From Brevirhabdus pacifica (lineage in GTDB: Bacteria > Pseudomonadota > Alphaproteobacteria > Rhodobacterales > Rhodobacteraceae), in NCBI RefSeq assembly GCF_002797755.1, contig NZ_PGFI01000011.1, positions 930,001 to 994,000 of the forward strand: 64,000 bases of DNA. Direction: 5' to 3'. Numbering within the stretch: position 1 is the first letter of the stretch; the number at the start of each line of letters is the position of its first letter. Of this stretch, positions 22,615 through 31,848 are shown one piece after another. The position numbers and the translations under genes were made by a program. The notes under the pieces are model-generated. The model saw only the letters and a list, made by a program, of their open reading frames with translations. It was not told where the DNA came from and did not search any database.

Positions 22615-25140
22615 ATGTCCGATCCCATCAAAGTCAAACTGCCAATCGACGGCATGTCCTGCGCCTCCTGCGTTGGGCGGGTCGAGCGGGCGCTTGCCGC
22701 CCTGCCGGGGGTAAGTTCGGCCCAGGCAAACATTGCCGCAGAGGCCGTCAGCGTTGAATATTCAGCCCCCGCCACCGCCGAGCAGATCATCGAGACGCTG
22801 GAAACCACCGGCTATCCGGCGCGCACCGCCAGCGTCACGTTCGACGTGGCCAACATGTCCTGCGCCTCCTGCGTGGGCCGGGTGGAGCGGGCGCTTGCAG
22901 CCGCCCCCGGCGTGGTCGAGGCGCGTGTGAACCTTGCCTCGGAATCCGCCACGGTCACCTACGTCCAGGGCGCCACAACCCCGCAGGATCTGGCTGCCGT
23001 GGCAACCGCTGCGGGCTACCCTGGAACCCTGCGCGATACCGGCGCCCCCATGGGCGAGGCCGCCCAGGAAGCGGGCGACCGCAAGGCCGAGGAAATGCGC
23101 CGCCAGGGCCGACTGACCCTGATCGCCGCCATCCTGACCCTGCCGGTCTTCATCCTCGAGATGGGCGGCCACCTGGTCCCCGCCTTCCACATGGCGGTGA
23201 GCGAGACAATCGGCCAGCAGGCAAGCTGGCTGATCCAGTTCGTTCTGACCACCATCGTCCTGGCCTGGCCGGGGCAGCAATTCTACACCAAGGGCTATCC
23301 CGCACTTCTGCGCGGTGCGCCCGACATGAACAGCCTTGTTGCGCTGGGCACCTCGGCTGCCTACGGCTACTCGGTCGTGGCGACGTTCCTGCCGGGGCTG
23401 CTGCCGGCCTTGACCCGCGCGGTCTATTACGAGGCGGCGGCGGTGATCGTCGTGCTGATCCTGCTGGGCCGGTTCCTTGAGGCCCGGGCCAAGGGGCAGA
23501 CCGGGCAGGCGATCCGCAAGCTTGTGGGCCTGCGCCCCCAAAGCGCCACGGTCGAGCGGGACGGCGCCTTCGTCGAGATGCCCATCGACCAAATCGTCAC
23601 CGGCGACCTGCTGCGGGTGCGCCCCGGCGAGCGGATCGCCGTCGACGGCGAGGTCACGGGCGGCGAGAGCTATGTCGACGAAAGCATGATCACGGGCGAG
23701 CCTGTGCCCGTCCTCAAGGCCACGGGCGCTCCGGTCGTGGGCGGCACCGTCAACGGCACCGGCAGCTTCACCTTCCGCGCCACCAAGGTCGGCGCCGACA
23801 CCATGCTGGCCCAGATCATCCGCATGGTCGAGGAGGCCCAGGGCGCCAAGCTTCCGATCCAGGGACTGGTGGACCGCATCACCATGTGGTTCGTGCCTGC
23901 GGTGATGACCCTTGCCCTGCTGACAGTGGTGGTCTGGTTCTTCTTCGGGCCCGATCCGGCGGTGACCTATGCGCTGGTCGCGGGCGTGGCCGTGCTGATC
24001 ATCGCCTGCCCCTGCGCCATGGGCCTTGCCACGCCGACCTCGATCATGGTCGGCACCGGGCGGGCCGCCGAGATGGGCGTGCTGTTCAGGCGCGGCGACG
24101 CGCTGCAAAGCCTTCAGGACGTGGACGTGGTCGCGGTCGACAAGACCGGCACGCTGACCCTCGGCCGGCCCGAGCTGACCGATTTCCAGGTCGCCCCGGG
24201 GTTCGAGCGGGACGACCTGCTGCGCCTTGTCGCCGCGGTCGAGCAGAATTCCGAGCACCCCGTCGCCCAGGCCATCGTCCGCGCCGCCGAGCGGCGCGGC
24301 GGCAGCCTGCCCGAGACGACCGAGTTCACCTCGATCACCGGATACGGGGTCGAGGCCCGCGTCGGGGGCCAGCGGGTGCTGGTTGGGGCCGACCGGCTGA
24401 TGGCGCGCGAAGGGATCGACCTTGGCGAGCTGCTGGTTCGCGGCCAGGCCCTGGGTGAGGCGGGCAAGACCCCCCTTTACGCCGCGGTGGACGGGCGGGC
24501 GGCGGCGGTCGTCGCGGTCTCGGACCCGATCAAGCCGGGCAGCCGCGCCGCCATCGACGCGCTGCACGACCTGGGCCTGAAGGTCGCGATGATCACCGGC
24601 GACAACGCCGGCACGGCCCGGGCAATCGCCGGCCAGCTTGGCATCGACCACGTCGTCGCCGAGGTCCTGCCCGAGGGTAAGGTCGAGGCGCTCAACAGCC
24701 TGCGGGCCGAGGGTGGAACCCTGGCCTTCGTCGGCGACGGCATCAACGACGCGCCCGCCCTGGCCACCGCCGATGTGGGCATCGCCATCGGCACCGGCAC
24801 CGACGTTGCCATCGAAAGCGCCGACGTGGTGCTGATGTCGGGGGACCTGCGCGGTGTGGTGAACGCCTTCGACATCTCGACCCGGACCATGCGCAACATC
24901 CGCCAGAACCTTTTCTGGGCCTTCGGCTACAACGTCGCGCTGATCCCGGTGGCGGCGGGGGTGCTTTACCCTGCCTTCGGCATCCTGTTGTCGCCGGTGC
25001 TGGCCGCCGGGGCGATGGCGCTTTCCAGCGTCTTCGTCCTGTCCAACGCCCTGCGCCTGCGCTTTGTCAGCCCCCGCCTGGCCGAGGGGGACGAGGGCCC
25101 CGAGACCGACACAACCCTGCATCCCGTGGCGGCCGAGTAG
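22615..25140 (+). CDS. copA: Cu(I)-exporting P1B-type ATPase with two HMA domains
   Basis: An 841-residue P-type ATPase. Two N-terminal heavy-metal domains carry MSCASC (Cys16/Cys19 and Cys83/Cys86). The core has ITGEPVP (actuator), CPC in [13 protein letters not shown] (Cu(I) site in the membrane), DKTGTLT (phosphorylated Asp), SEHPVAQAI (nucleotide domain) and [10 protein letters not shown] (hinge). This set defines Cu+-ATPases that export cytoplasmic copper. A MerR-type promoter with a CueR-like dyad precedes it and cueR follows. The start ATG lies in CCCCATG without a strong Shine-Dalgarno, but the HMA domain begins right after it. Confidence 0.97.
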   Translation: MSDPIKVKLPIDGMSCASCVGRVERALAALPGVSSAQANIAAEAVSVEYSAPATAEQIIETLETTGYPARTASVTFDVANMSCASCVGRVERALAAAPGVVEARVNLASESATVTYVQGATTPQDLAAVATAAGYPGTLRDTGAPMGEAAQEAGDRKAEEMRRQGRLTLIAAILTLPVFILEMGGHLVPAFHMAVSETIGQQASWLIQFVLTTIVLAWPGQQFYTKGYPALLRGAPDMNSLVALGTSAAYGYSVVATFLPGLLPALTRAVYYEAAAVIVVLILLGRFLEARAKGQTGQAIRKLVGLRPQSATVERDGAFVEMPIDQIVTGDLLRVRPGERIAVDGEVTGGESYVDESMITGEPVPVLKATGAPVVGGTVNGTGSFTFRATKVGADTMLAQIIRMVEEAQGAKLPIQGLVDRITMWFVPAVMTLALLTVVVWFFFGPDPAVTYALVAGVAVLIIACPCAMGLATPTSIMVGTGRAAEMGVLFRRGDALQSLQDVDVVAVDKTGTLTLGRPELTDFQVAPGFERDDLLRLVAAVEQNSEHPVAQAIVRAAERRGGSLPETTEFTSITGYGVEARVGGQRVLVGADRLMAREGIDLGELLVRGQALGEAGKTPLYAAVDGRAAAVVAVSDPIKPGSRAAIDALHDLGLKVAMITGDNAGTARAIAGQLGIDHVVAEVLPEGKVEALNSLRAEGGTLAFVGDGINDAPALATADVGIAIGTGTDVAIESADVVLMSGDLRGVVNAFDISTRTMRNIRQNLFWAFGYNVALIPVAAGVLYPAFGILLSPVLAAGAMALSSVFVLSNALRLRFVSPRLAEGDEGPETDTTLHPVAAE

Positions 25141-25152
25141 GCCGCCGCGATT

Positions 25153-25175
25153 CCGGGGGCGGTTCGCGCCCCCGG
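25153..25175 (+). terminator. Hairpin between copA and cueR
   Basis: Perfect 9-bp stem (CCGGGGGCG at 25153-25161, CGCCCCCGG at 25167-25175) with loop GTTCG in the 61-bp gap. Without a T-tract it may reduce rather than block read-through from copA into cueR. Confidence 0.5.
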
Positions 25176-25201
25176 CCAAGACCATTGAAGGAGACCGCCC
25201 C

Positions 25202-25642
25202 ATGAACATCGGTGAAATCGCCCGCCTCTCCGGCCTGCCGGCCAAGACGATCCGCTATTACGAGGAGATCGACCTTGTGCAGCCCCAGCGCGACGCCAAT
25301 GGCTACCGGCGTTTCCGGCAAAGCGACCTGCACCGGCTCAGCTTTCTGGGGCGCGCCCGTTCTCTCGGCTTCACGATTGAGGATTGCCGCACCCTTATGC
25401 AGCTTTACGCCGACAAGGGACGCGCCAGCGCCGACGTAAAGTCCTTGGCCGAGGAGCACCTGTGCAAGATCGAGCAGAAGCTGACCGAGCTTGCCGAGAT
25501 GCGCGCGACCCTGTCGCACCTGATCGACGCCTGTGCCGGCGACGACCGCCCCGATTGTCCGATCCTGGCCGACCTTGCCGCCGCCGCCGGAGAGGCCCCC
25601 GCCACGGCCGCCCCACCGGCGCGCAGCGCGGTTGGCGGGTGA
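25202..25642 (+). CDS. cueR: Copper-responsive MerR-family activator CueR
   Basis: A 146-residue MerR protein with an N-terminal winged helix (MNIGEIARLSGLPAKTIRYY), the long dimerisation helix and the C-terminal metal loop CAGDDRPDC (Cys111 and Cys119), which has the same two-Cys loop and 8-residue spacing as Cys112/Cys120 of Escherichia coli CueR. It senses Cu(I) in the cytoplasm and activates copA by distorting the 19-bp spacer promoter. AAGGAG lies just before the ATG at 25202. The C-terminal ~25 residues are Ala/Pro-rich and beyond the family core. Confidence 0.95.
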   Translation: MNIGEIARLSGLPAKTIRYYEEIDLVQPQRDANGYRRFRQSDLHRLSFLGRARSLGFTIEDCRTLMQLYADKGRASADVKSLAEEHLCKIEQKLTELAEMRATLSHLIDACAGDDRPDCPILADLAAAAGEAPATAAPPARSAVGG

Positions 25643-25688
25643 CGACGCCTCCCCGCGCAAGCCTGCGCGCCCTCAGAAGGATGTCCGC

Positions 25689-26375
25689 ATGACACCCCCG
25701 ATCCGACCCCGCAACATGGCGCATCGTTCCGCCCTGATCCTCGCTACCGCGCTGGGCATCACCGCCGGGGCAGGGGGCATGGCCCAAGCTGGCCCCGTCC
25801 TCTTCGATGGGGCCTGGAAAGAACAGGGGTTCCCTTTCAAGCGCGCCAACAGCTACCGGCAGGAGGGCGCGCGGCTGCGCGTCTCCTCGGACCGCTCGGT
25901 GTCGATCCTTTACCGGCGCCTCGATGGCAGGGAACGGGACGCCATGCGGGCCAACTGGAACTGGTCGGTCAGCGACGGGGTCCCGCCCACCGATCTTGCC
26001 CGCAAGGGCGGCGACGACCGGGATCTCGCGCTATATTTCGTCTTCGTCCCCGAGGCAGAGGCCGCCGGGCTGGAAAAGGCGGGGCTGACCCGGCTTCTGG
26101 CCAACGGATCCTCGCGCGCGCTGGTCTACGTGCGCGGCGGGGCCCACGGGCGGGGCCGCATCCTGGCCAGCCCCTACATGGGCGAGCGAGGCAAGACCAT
26201 CGTGCTTCGTGACAGCGGCACCGGCGCGGCGGCCGAGGCCGTGGATCTCGTGGCCGATTACCGGCGCGCCTTCGGGCAGGCGCCTGGCAAGCTGCTGGGG
26301 ATCGCGGTTTCGGCCGACAGCGACGACACCGGGACAAGCATCCGCGCGACGATCGGCGGTCTGCGCCTGCAATAG
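25689..26375 (+). CDS. DUF3047 exported protein
   Basis: A 228-residue protein with a signal peptide ending near AQA and a conserved domain I recognise as DUF3047: LFDGAWKEQGFPFKRANSYR, WNWSVSDGVPPTDLARKGGD, LALYFVF and a C-terminal ISVSADSDDTGTS-like strand (AVSADSDDTGTSIRATIGGL). The fold is expected to be a beta-rich carbohydrate-binding-like domain; function is unknown. AGAAGGA lies 8 nt before the ATG at 25689. It follows cueR by 46 bp on the same strand and may be read together with it, which suggests but does not show a periplasmic role under copper stress. Confidence 0.75.
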   Translation: MTPPIRPRNMAHRSALILATALGITAGAGGMAQAGPVLFDGAWKEQGFPFKRANSYRQEGARLRVSSDRSVSILYRRLDGRERDAMRANWNWSVSDGVPPTDLARKGGDDRDLALYFVFVPEAEAAGLEKAGLTRLLANGSSRALVYVRGGAHGRGRILASPYMGERGKTIVLRDSGTGAAAEAVDLVADYRRAFGQAPGKLLGIAVSADSDDTGTSIRATIGGLRLQ

Positions 26376-26393
26376 GCCGGGACGGGCGGGGCG

Positions 26394-27053
26394 CTATTCC
26401 CGGCCGGCCATCAGCGCCATGCTGGCATCGGCCAGCGGGCGCCCCCGGGTGACGGCCAACATGCCGTTGGCGAACTTGGAAAACCGCCGGCGGGGGATGT
26501 CGATCGCGTCCATCAGGTGGTCGGGCGACAGACCCACCGGCGCTTTCAGCTCGCAGACCTCCCAAGGCTCGGCCAGGCCCGGGTCGGCCTGTACGCCCAC
26601 CTCGGCCTTGGCATAGCGGATCTGACGGTCGAACGTCACCCGGATGCCCCGAAAACTGAAATACCGCCGCAGGTAACGCACCTCGAGCCGGGGTTCGAGC
26701 ACGCCGTAGGCCTGGTCGAAGATGCCGTCGCGCATCAGCCGCCGCACCTCGGCCTGGTCCAGTTTCCGGGTCAACTTGAACCGGCCCTCGACGGCCGAGA
26801 TCTTGGTTTCCAAGGCGCCGCCCGCCGTGTCCTCCGCCTCTCCCTCCGGGTAATCGCGAATGCGGATCTTGCGCCGGGGCAGGACCCCTTCCTCCCCATC
26901 GGCCAGCATGCGGCAGTCGGGCGTTTCGAAATAGACGCTCCGGATCAGCCGTTCGGGGTAAAGCGTGACCATCCCCCGCGTGCGCATCCGCTCTTCCAGC
27001 TCGACCGCCTCGGACGGGGTCAGGGGGATCTTCTCTTCGTGGCGGAAGCTCAT
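26394..27053 (-). CDS. VTC-domain protein (polyphosphate-polymerase-like)
   Basis: A 219-residue protein that is essentially one VTC domain, the tunnel-shaped catalytic domain of yeast vacuolar polyphosphate polymerase Vtc4. Basic and acidic tunnel residues are seen in ERLIRSVYFETPDCRML, RRKIRIRDY, LETKI and EPRLEVRYLRRYF. It belongs to the triphosphate-tunnel superfamily. The start overlaps the CotH stop as ATGA, so the pair is coupled. Bacterial VTC proteins next to CotH and DUF4956 genes are widespread but their reaction is not established; polyphosphate synthesis is possible. Confidence 0.8.
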   Translation of the reverse strand: MSFRHEEKIPLTPSEAVELEERMRTRGMVTLYPERLIRSVYFETPDCRMLADGEEGVLPRRKIRIRDYPEGEAEDTAGGALETKISAVEGRFKLTRKLDQAEVRRLMRDGIFDQAYGVLEPRLEVRYLRRYFSFRGIRVTFDRQIRYAKAEVGVQADPGLAEPWEVCELKAPVGLSPDHLMDAIDIPRRRFSKFANGMLAVTRGRPLADASMALMAGRE

Positions 27054-29269
27054 TGTCCCGACATCCTTTCCAGCACCGACTCGGCATCCACCGCGATCCG
27101 CCCGCCGCCGCATTGCACGTCCCCCACCACCAGGCGGCCGCCGAAGAATTCCTGTTTCTTGCGGTTGGCCTGCAGGCAGGTCGGCGCGGACCCGACCCTT
27201 GCTTGGCGCAGGGTCACTGTCGAGCCGTCTTTGGACGAAACCCCGATCGCCGCCCTCTCGACCCGCAGCGCCCCGGCCTCGAGGCGGCTGCCTTCGCCGA
27301 CCGAGAGGGCCTTGTCGCCACAACCCCGTGCCTCCAGCACGCCCAGCCGGTAATTCCCGGCGCTGACATCCAGGCAATCGTTGCCCGCGTCGCTGATCGC
27401 CAGATGCTCGACCCGCAGGGAACTGAAATCCATGTCGATGGCGTCCGCCATGGCGCCACTGCTTTCAAGCGTGTCCATCCACCCGCTGACCGAGACGAGG
27501 TTGATCGCATCCTCGCAGCCACCGCCGGTGGCCGCGATGCGGGTGCCGTCCAGCACCGTGTCGTAGACCGTCAGGCAGCCGGTCAGGCCAAGGCTGTTGA
27601 ACCGCTGGGCCGCCGGATCCTCAGGCTGGCCCTTGGCGGGTGGGAGCCCCTCCAGGATGATCCGCACCGGGCCCAGGCGGCCGCCCGAGATCACGAACCA
27701 ATCATCGGGCGCGGTCTGGACCAGGCGGATGAGACGCCCGTCCTCAAGCAGATCTACCCGCCCGCCGGGGGCATGGCGCAGCAGGGCGGTGGTACCTGGT
27801 AGGGCGACCAGCCCCTCTGCCGGATCCTCGGGCGGGCCTTCCAGCAGCACGGTCGCTACGGATCCCTCCAGCCCCGTGGCACGCGCCAGCGCCAGCACCG
27901 GGTCCGCCTCGGACGACCAGCCGACCGCGTCCCGCCCCTTTATGGCCGAACCGGGAAGCCGCCGTTCCAGCCGTCGGGCGAAGGCCGTGTTGGGCGCGGC
28001 CTCGCGCAGGGCCAGGTCCTCGGGCGCCCGGCCCGCCGCCGTGGGGGGCAACAGATCATCCCCCAGCGCCGCCAGATTGTCCGACACCTGCGACAGGAAT
28101 CGCGCGGCCCGGCCAGAGGCGCATCCGGACCCGCAGAGCGCCCGGAACCGGACCTCGAATTCCTCCGCGTCCAGTGCAGCCAGGCGGGCCGAAAGCCGGG
28201 CCACGACGCCCGCGTCGATCCCGGTCAGCCACATCCGCGCGTCGCCCGGACGCAGGTATTTGTTGCGCGCAAGCGCGGGGTCCGGGGCGCCGTCGTAATA
28301 GATCGGCTCGAACCGCCGGGCGAGGGCGTTCCAGTAGAACTTGCGATTGTGGGGCCGCAGCCCGTGGCTGGCGCGCATGGCCAGCATGATGGCCCCATAA
28401 TCCCACCAAAGCGCGCGCGCGGCCGCGTCGCTGCCGGGCGGCGGGGGCAGGGCGCTGGACAGGGTTCGCGGGGCCAGCTCCTTGGCGTTGCCGTAACGGG
28501 CATAGCTGTGCTGGAGCCGCGCCAGCGCATCCAGCGACATACCGAGGGAGGCATCGCCCTTCGCGGCCCATTTGCCGTTGACCAGCCGCGCCAGCGCCAG
28601 GTCCTCGAAGGCAAAGGGCTCGGCCCCCGGCAGGTCGAAGATCAGCGTCTCGTCCCCCTCCAGAACCGGCCCCTCCCGCCGGCCGTTATGCTCCAGCATC
28701 TCTTTGGCGGGCACCTCCTGAAGCAGCATCGTCAGCGCGGCGCCGTTCTGAACCACGTCGATGCGGCGGGTGCGGGGGGCCAGCATCCCCAACCGGCGCA
28801 ACAGCTCGGTCGCCAGGATCTCGTCGGCGCCGCTGCGGGTCTCCTCCAGGAACAGCTTGAAGCGGACGGCGTTGGCGATGTTGCCCTCTTTCAACTTCAG
28901 ATCCAGGCTTTGCAGAAGCCGTCCCCGGCGAAAGGCGACGTGATCCTTCAAATCCCCGTGCTGGCGGATCCGGGCGCCGTAGGTGCAGCTGCCGAAATCG
29001 TATTCCAGCCGAACGTCGGCCTTGAAGGATTTCTTGTAACGCGGGGCGATGTTCTCGCGCCGCGAGGTGACGATGCGAAACCCGTTCTCGACCCATTTGC
29101 GGTACTTGCGGGTCTCGATCACGATGCGGCGCAGGCTGGCGATATCGGCCAGCTCGGCGGCATGGGCAGCGGTCGGGAAATCGCAGCCCTCCTGCTTCGC
29201 CGCGGCCCCGCCGGGAAGCGCGAGGGCGCCCATGAGCGCGAGTGCGGCGATCCACGCCCCGCGTGCCAT
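27050..29269 (-). CDS. CotH-like kinase-family exported protein with C-terminal beta-helix
   Basis: A 739-residue protein with a signal peptide (AALALMGALALPGGAAA). Residues about 40-420 resemble CotH-type atypical kinases: IRQHGDLKDHVAF, LKLKEGNIANAVRFKLFLEE and TRSGADEILATELLRRLGM. The last ~220 residues show turn-by-turn repeats such as GCEDAINLVSV, ADAIDMDFSSL and GNDCLDVSAG, a right-handed parallel beta-helix. CotH kinases phosphorylate secreted proteins; export fits this. The start is 2 nt after the DUF4956 stop, and the end overlaps the VTC gene. Kinase activity is not provable from the sequence. Confidence 0.72.
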   Translation of the reverse strand: MARGAWIAALALMGALALPGGAAAKQEGCDFPTAAHAAELADIASLRRIVIETRKYRKWVENGFRIVTSRRENIAPRYKKSFKADVRLEYDFGSCTYGARIRQHGDLKDHVAFRRGRLLQSLDLKLKEGNIANAVRFKLFLEETRSGADEILATELLRRLGMLAPRTRRIDVVQNGAALTMLLQEVPAKEMLEHNGRREGPVLEGDETLIFDLPGAEPFAFEDLALARLVNGKWAAKGDASLGMSLDALARLQHSYARYGNAKELAPRTLSSALPPPPGSDAAARALWWDYGAIMLAMRASHGLRPHNRKFYWNALARRFEPIYYDGAPDPALARNKYLRPGDARMWLTGIDAGVVARLSARLAALDAEEFEVRFRALCGSGCASGRAARFLSQVSDNLAALGDDLLPPTAAGRAPEDLALREAAPNTAFARRLERRLPGSAIKGRDAVGWSSEADPVLALARATGLEGSVATVLLEGPPEDPAEGLVALPGTTALLRHAPGGRVDLLEDGRLIRLVQTAPDDWFVISGGRLGPVRIILEGLPPAKGQPEDPAAQRFNSLGLTGCLTVYDTVLDGTRIAATGGGCEDAINLVSVSGWMDTLESSGAMADAIDMDFSSLRVEHLAISDAGNDCLDVSAGNYRLGVLEARGCGDKALSVGEGSRLEAGALRVERAAIGVSSKDGSTVTLRQARVGSAPTCLQANRKKQEFFGGRLVVGDVQCGGGRIAVDAESVLERMSGQ

Positions 29270-29271
29270 GG

Positions 29272-29907
29272 TCAGGCGGACATGAAGGCCACGCGGCTGA
29301 CCTGCGGATTGCCGTCCATCTCGCGGCTCAGATCCAGCAGGTCCTCACGCGAGGCGCTTGCGAAGCGATAGATGTTGCCCTCCTGCCCACGGGTGAAGCT
29401 GACCAGCTCGGCGCGGCCCATCAGCTCCTCGAAGGCGGCCTCGGAATAGACCTCGAGCGTGTTGAGGGAATTGCCTTCGGTAAAGGACACGTTGTAAAGC
29501 GGTCGCCCCCGGAACCGCCAGGACCAGCGGTTCAGCACCTCGGTCCCCACAAGGATCGCGACCGCGCTGCCCACCAGAAGCGCCAGCCAGGCCGGGCTGA
29601 CGGCGGCGGCGATGCCGGTCGAGATCATCAGGAAATAGACCACCAGCTCCAGCGGCGATTTCACCGGGTTGCGGAAACGCACGATCGACAGGGCGCCCAC
29701 CATCCCCAGCGACAGCGCGATGTTGCCCGAGATGATCGAGGTCAGCGCATAGGTGATAATCGGCAAGAGGATCAGCGTCAGCGTGTGCGAGTAGGATCGG
29801 ATCCAGGTCTGACGCGAGAACATCACCGCCTGGCGGATCAGGATCGACGAGACCAGCAGCATTCCCACTTGGAGGATCTTGTCCAGTTCAGCTAGCAATG
29901 GGTTCAT
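29272..29907 (-). CDS. DUF4956 membrane protein
   Basis: A 211-residue protein with about four transmembrane segments in the first 130 residues and a soluble ferredoxin-like C-terminal part. The signature GMVGALSIVRFRNPVKSPLE identifies DUF4956. Its function is unknown; it is repeatedly found with VTC and CotH proteins, as here. GGAAGGA lies just before the ATG at 29907, and it is the first gene of the DUF4956-CotH-VTC operon. It may anchor the VTC protein at the inner membrane, by analogy with the membrane part of the eukaryotic VTC complex; this is inference. Confidence 0.85.
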   Translation of the reverse strand: MNPLLAELDKILQVGMLLVSSILIRQAVMFSRQTWIRSYSHTLTLILLPIITYALTSIISGNIALSLGMVGALSIVRFRNPVKSPLELVVYFLMISTGIAAAVSPAWLALLVGSAVAILVGTEVLNRWSWRFRGRPLYNVSFTEGNSLNTLEVYSEAAFEELMGRAELVSFTRGQEGNIYRFASASREDLLDLSREMDGNPQVSRVAFMSA

Positions 29908-29938
29908 GAGATGTCCTTCCCAGTTGGCGTGGCCCCCG

Positions 29939-30727
29939 ATGGCGTTGCCCGCATTGTCGCGGGGCGCTGCCCGTGGCCGTCTGGCCCGGGGCAGGGCGGC
30001 CGTTGTCGTGATGGCTGTGGCGATGCTGCTGGCAGCCGGCGTGCCCGGCCGGGCGCAGGTGCTGGAGCATGAGCGTTTCAGCGATGCCCGCACCCTTTCC
30101 CAGCGTCCCGACCTGGGTGTGCAGCGTCAGGCGGGCGAGGTGCGGCGCGTTCCCGACCCGCTGGGCGGGGGGCGCGAGGTTCATCGTTTTGCCGCCGGGC
30201 CGAAAGGCCGCGCGGGCAAGGACCGGGTCGGCAAGGCCGCGCTGATCGTGCCATTCGCCACCCTGCGCCCGGGCGACCATCTGGCCGTGCGGGCCGAGGT
30301 GATGATCCCCGAGGGAGCCCCGCGCAACTCGGTCCACCTGATGGATATCGAGTGCAAGCATTGCGGCCAGCGGGGCAACCCGGGGCTGCGCCTTTACCTG
30401 CGCGACGGGCGGCTGCGGATCGACCGCAAGAAGATCGGCGGGCGGCACGCCTGGGCCTACGACCGCACCCCGCGCCTTGCCCCCGGCCGCTGGGTCGAGA
30501 TTGTCTGGTCCCTGCGGCTGGGCCTTGAGGGGGATCCGACCCTGTCGATCGTCACGCTGGACGGGCGCACCGTGCTGCGCAACCGGGGCCGCAACCTGCC
30601 GGACCTGCCGCCGGATCGGGCCGGGGTGGACCGGCTTCAGATCGGTGTCACCGCCAACTCGAACCCCGGCGAGGCGGTGGTCTATCTGCGCGGCCTGGAG
30701 CTGACGCGCCAGCGGGCGGACCGCTGA
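29939..30727 (+). CDS. Secreted polysaccharide-lyase-like (heparinase I fold) protein
   Basis: A 262-residue protein with an Arg-rich signal peptide (ARGRLARGRAAVVVMAVAML). The mature part resembles the polysaccharide lyase/heparin-lyase jelly-roll family: VHLMDIECKHCGQ, GNPGLRLYLRDGRLRIDRK and LAPGRWVEIVWSLRL followed by strands of a concanavalin-like fold. It may bind or cut an extracellular polymer. It is divergent from the DUF4956 operon with only 31 bp between the start codons. The start at 29939 gives the best signal peptide; upstream in-frame starts lie in the other gene. Family call moderate. Confidence 0.6.
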   Translation: MALPALSRGAARGRLARGRAAVVVMAVAMLLAAGVPGRAQVLEHERFSDARTLSQRPDLGVQRQAGEVRRVPDPLGGGREVHRFAAGPKGRAGKDRVGKAALIVPFATLRPGDHLAVRAEVMIPEGAPRNSVHLMDIECKHCGQRGNPGLRLYLRDGRLRIDRKKIGGRHAWAYDRTPRLAPGRWVEIVWSLRLGLEGDPTLSIVTLDGRTVLRNRGRNLPDLPPDRAGVDRLQIGVTANSNPGEAVVYLRGLELTRQRADR

Positions 30728-30783
30728 GGGGTTTCGCCCACAGGGCAAATAATTATCGAGTGTTATCAGGGCGCTGAATGCCA

Positions 30784-31848
30784 TCACTTCAACCCCGGCC
30801 TCAGCGCGCCCAGGGCCGCGAAAAGCGCCGGGCGCAGCACGAAGTTATGCACCCTTGTCAGGCGCACCACCCGCATGGGAAAGCCCAGCTTGAAGCGGTC
30901 GCGCCCCTCGGCGCCGGGGTCGGCGCGCGCCACCCTTGGATCGGTCAGCCCGGCCACGTCCAGCCAGCGCGGCCCGTCCTGGCCCGCCATGGCCTCGGCC
31001 CCGTAGCGGCGGATCGCGTGCCAGAAGGTGATGTAGCTGCGCGGCAGCTTCGAGTCGGGGTCGGCCCAGGCCAGCCCCACGTTCAGCACCCGCGGCCCGT
31101 CGCGCAGGATCGAGAAGGCGCCGAAGGGCGCGCCGTCGATCTCGATCAGGGCAAAGTCGCCCCCCCGGGCCGCGACCCAGCGCTGCTGCGCCCCGAGGTC
31201 CGGTTGGCCGCGCAGGTCGAGGCCCCGGTCGGCGGCGAAATGCCCCTGCCAGCGGCGGAAAAGCTCGAGGTCGGCGGCCCCCGACAGGGGCCGGACGTTG
31301 ATGTCCCGCTTTTCCAGGCCGCGCAGCTTGCGCCGGGTATGCGAGTTGCAGGCCGCCAGGATGGCGTCGGGGCCCAGGGAAAGATCGATCAGCCCGGTGA
31401 CGCTGTGCAGGTTCTGGCGCCCCGGGCGGGCGACGGTGCCAACCGGGCGGTCCTTGGCGGCACTGGCCATGACGGCCTCCGCCCGGTCGGCATCGTCGTC
31501 CTCCCAGCGGGGGTTGGCGGTCACGGCAACGAAGCCCCGGCGCGCAAGCTCGGGCAGAAGCGCGTCCAGCGCCGCGGCCAGCGCCTCGGGGTCGGCGGTG
31601 ACGGGACCGCGCCGGAACGCGCCCAGGGCATAGCCCCCGGGCAACCGCGTGCGGCGCAGAAGGCCGTAGCCGCGCAACTCCTCGCCCTCAAGCAATTCGA
31701 CGTGCAGGTAGTCGTGCCGCCCGCCACGCGGGGCCACGTCGATCCAGCCCGGGTCCTGAAGATAGCTGTAGCCGGCGCTCGCCCGGCAGAAGGCCTGCGC
31801 CCGCGCCCGGTCCTGCGGGTCCAGCACGGGGGAGAGGCGGGCGCGCAT
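30784..31848 (-). CDS. FemAB/BioF2-like GNAT acyltransferase (first of two)
   Basis: A 354-residue protein with the double-GNAT fold of the FemAB/BioF2-like family. Recognisable parts are CNSHTRRKLRGLEKRDINVR, which matches the R-K-x-R helix seen in family members, and AIRRYGAEAMAGQDGPRWLD in the C-terminal half. FemAB enzymes transfer aminoacyl or acyl groups to cell-wall or polysaccharide acceptors. Its ATG overlaps the stop of the upstream family member (TGATG). In this exopolysaccharide locus it probably decorates a polymer or its lipid-linked precursor; donor and acceptor are unknown. Confidence 0.72.
   Translation of the reverse strand: MRARLSPVLDPQDRARAQAFCRASAGYSYLQDPGWIDVAPRGGRHDYLHVELLEGEELRGYGLLRRTRLPGGYALGAFRRGPVTADPEALAAALDALLPELARRGFVAVTANPRWEDDDADRAEAVMASAAKDRPVGTVARPGRQNLHSVTGLIDLSLGPDAILAACNSHTRRKLRGLEKRDINVRPLSGAADLELFRRWQGHFAADRGLDLRGQPDLGAQQRWVAARGGDFALIEIDGAPFGAFSILRDGPRVLNVGLAWADPDSKLPRSYITFWHAIRRYGAEAMAGQDGPRWLDVAGLTDPRVARADPGAEGRDRFKLGFPMRVVRLTRVHNFVLRPALFAALGALRPGLK

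Noticed and set aside
22762-25245. An 827-codon open frame antisense to copA.
   Set aside because: Same cause: a long stop-free mirror frame in G+C-rich DNA; copA has all catalytic motifs.
27050-29269. Considered as a spore-coat gene because of the CotH similarity.
   Set aside because: CotH-like kinases occur widely in non-spore-formers; the neighbours are VTC and DUF4956 genes, not sporulation genes.
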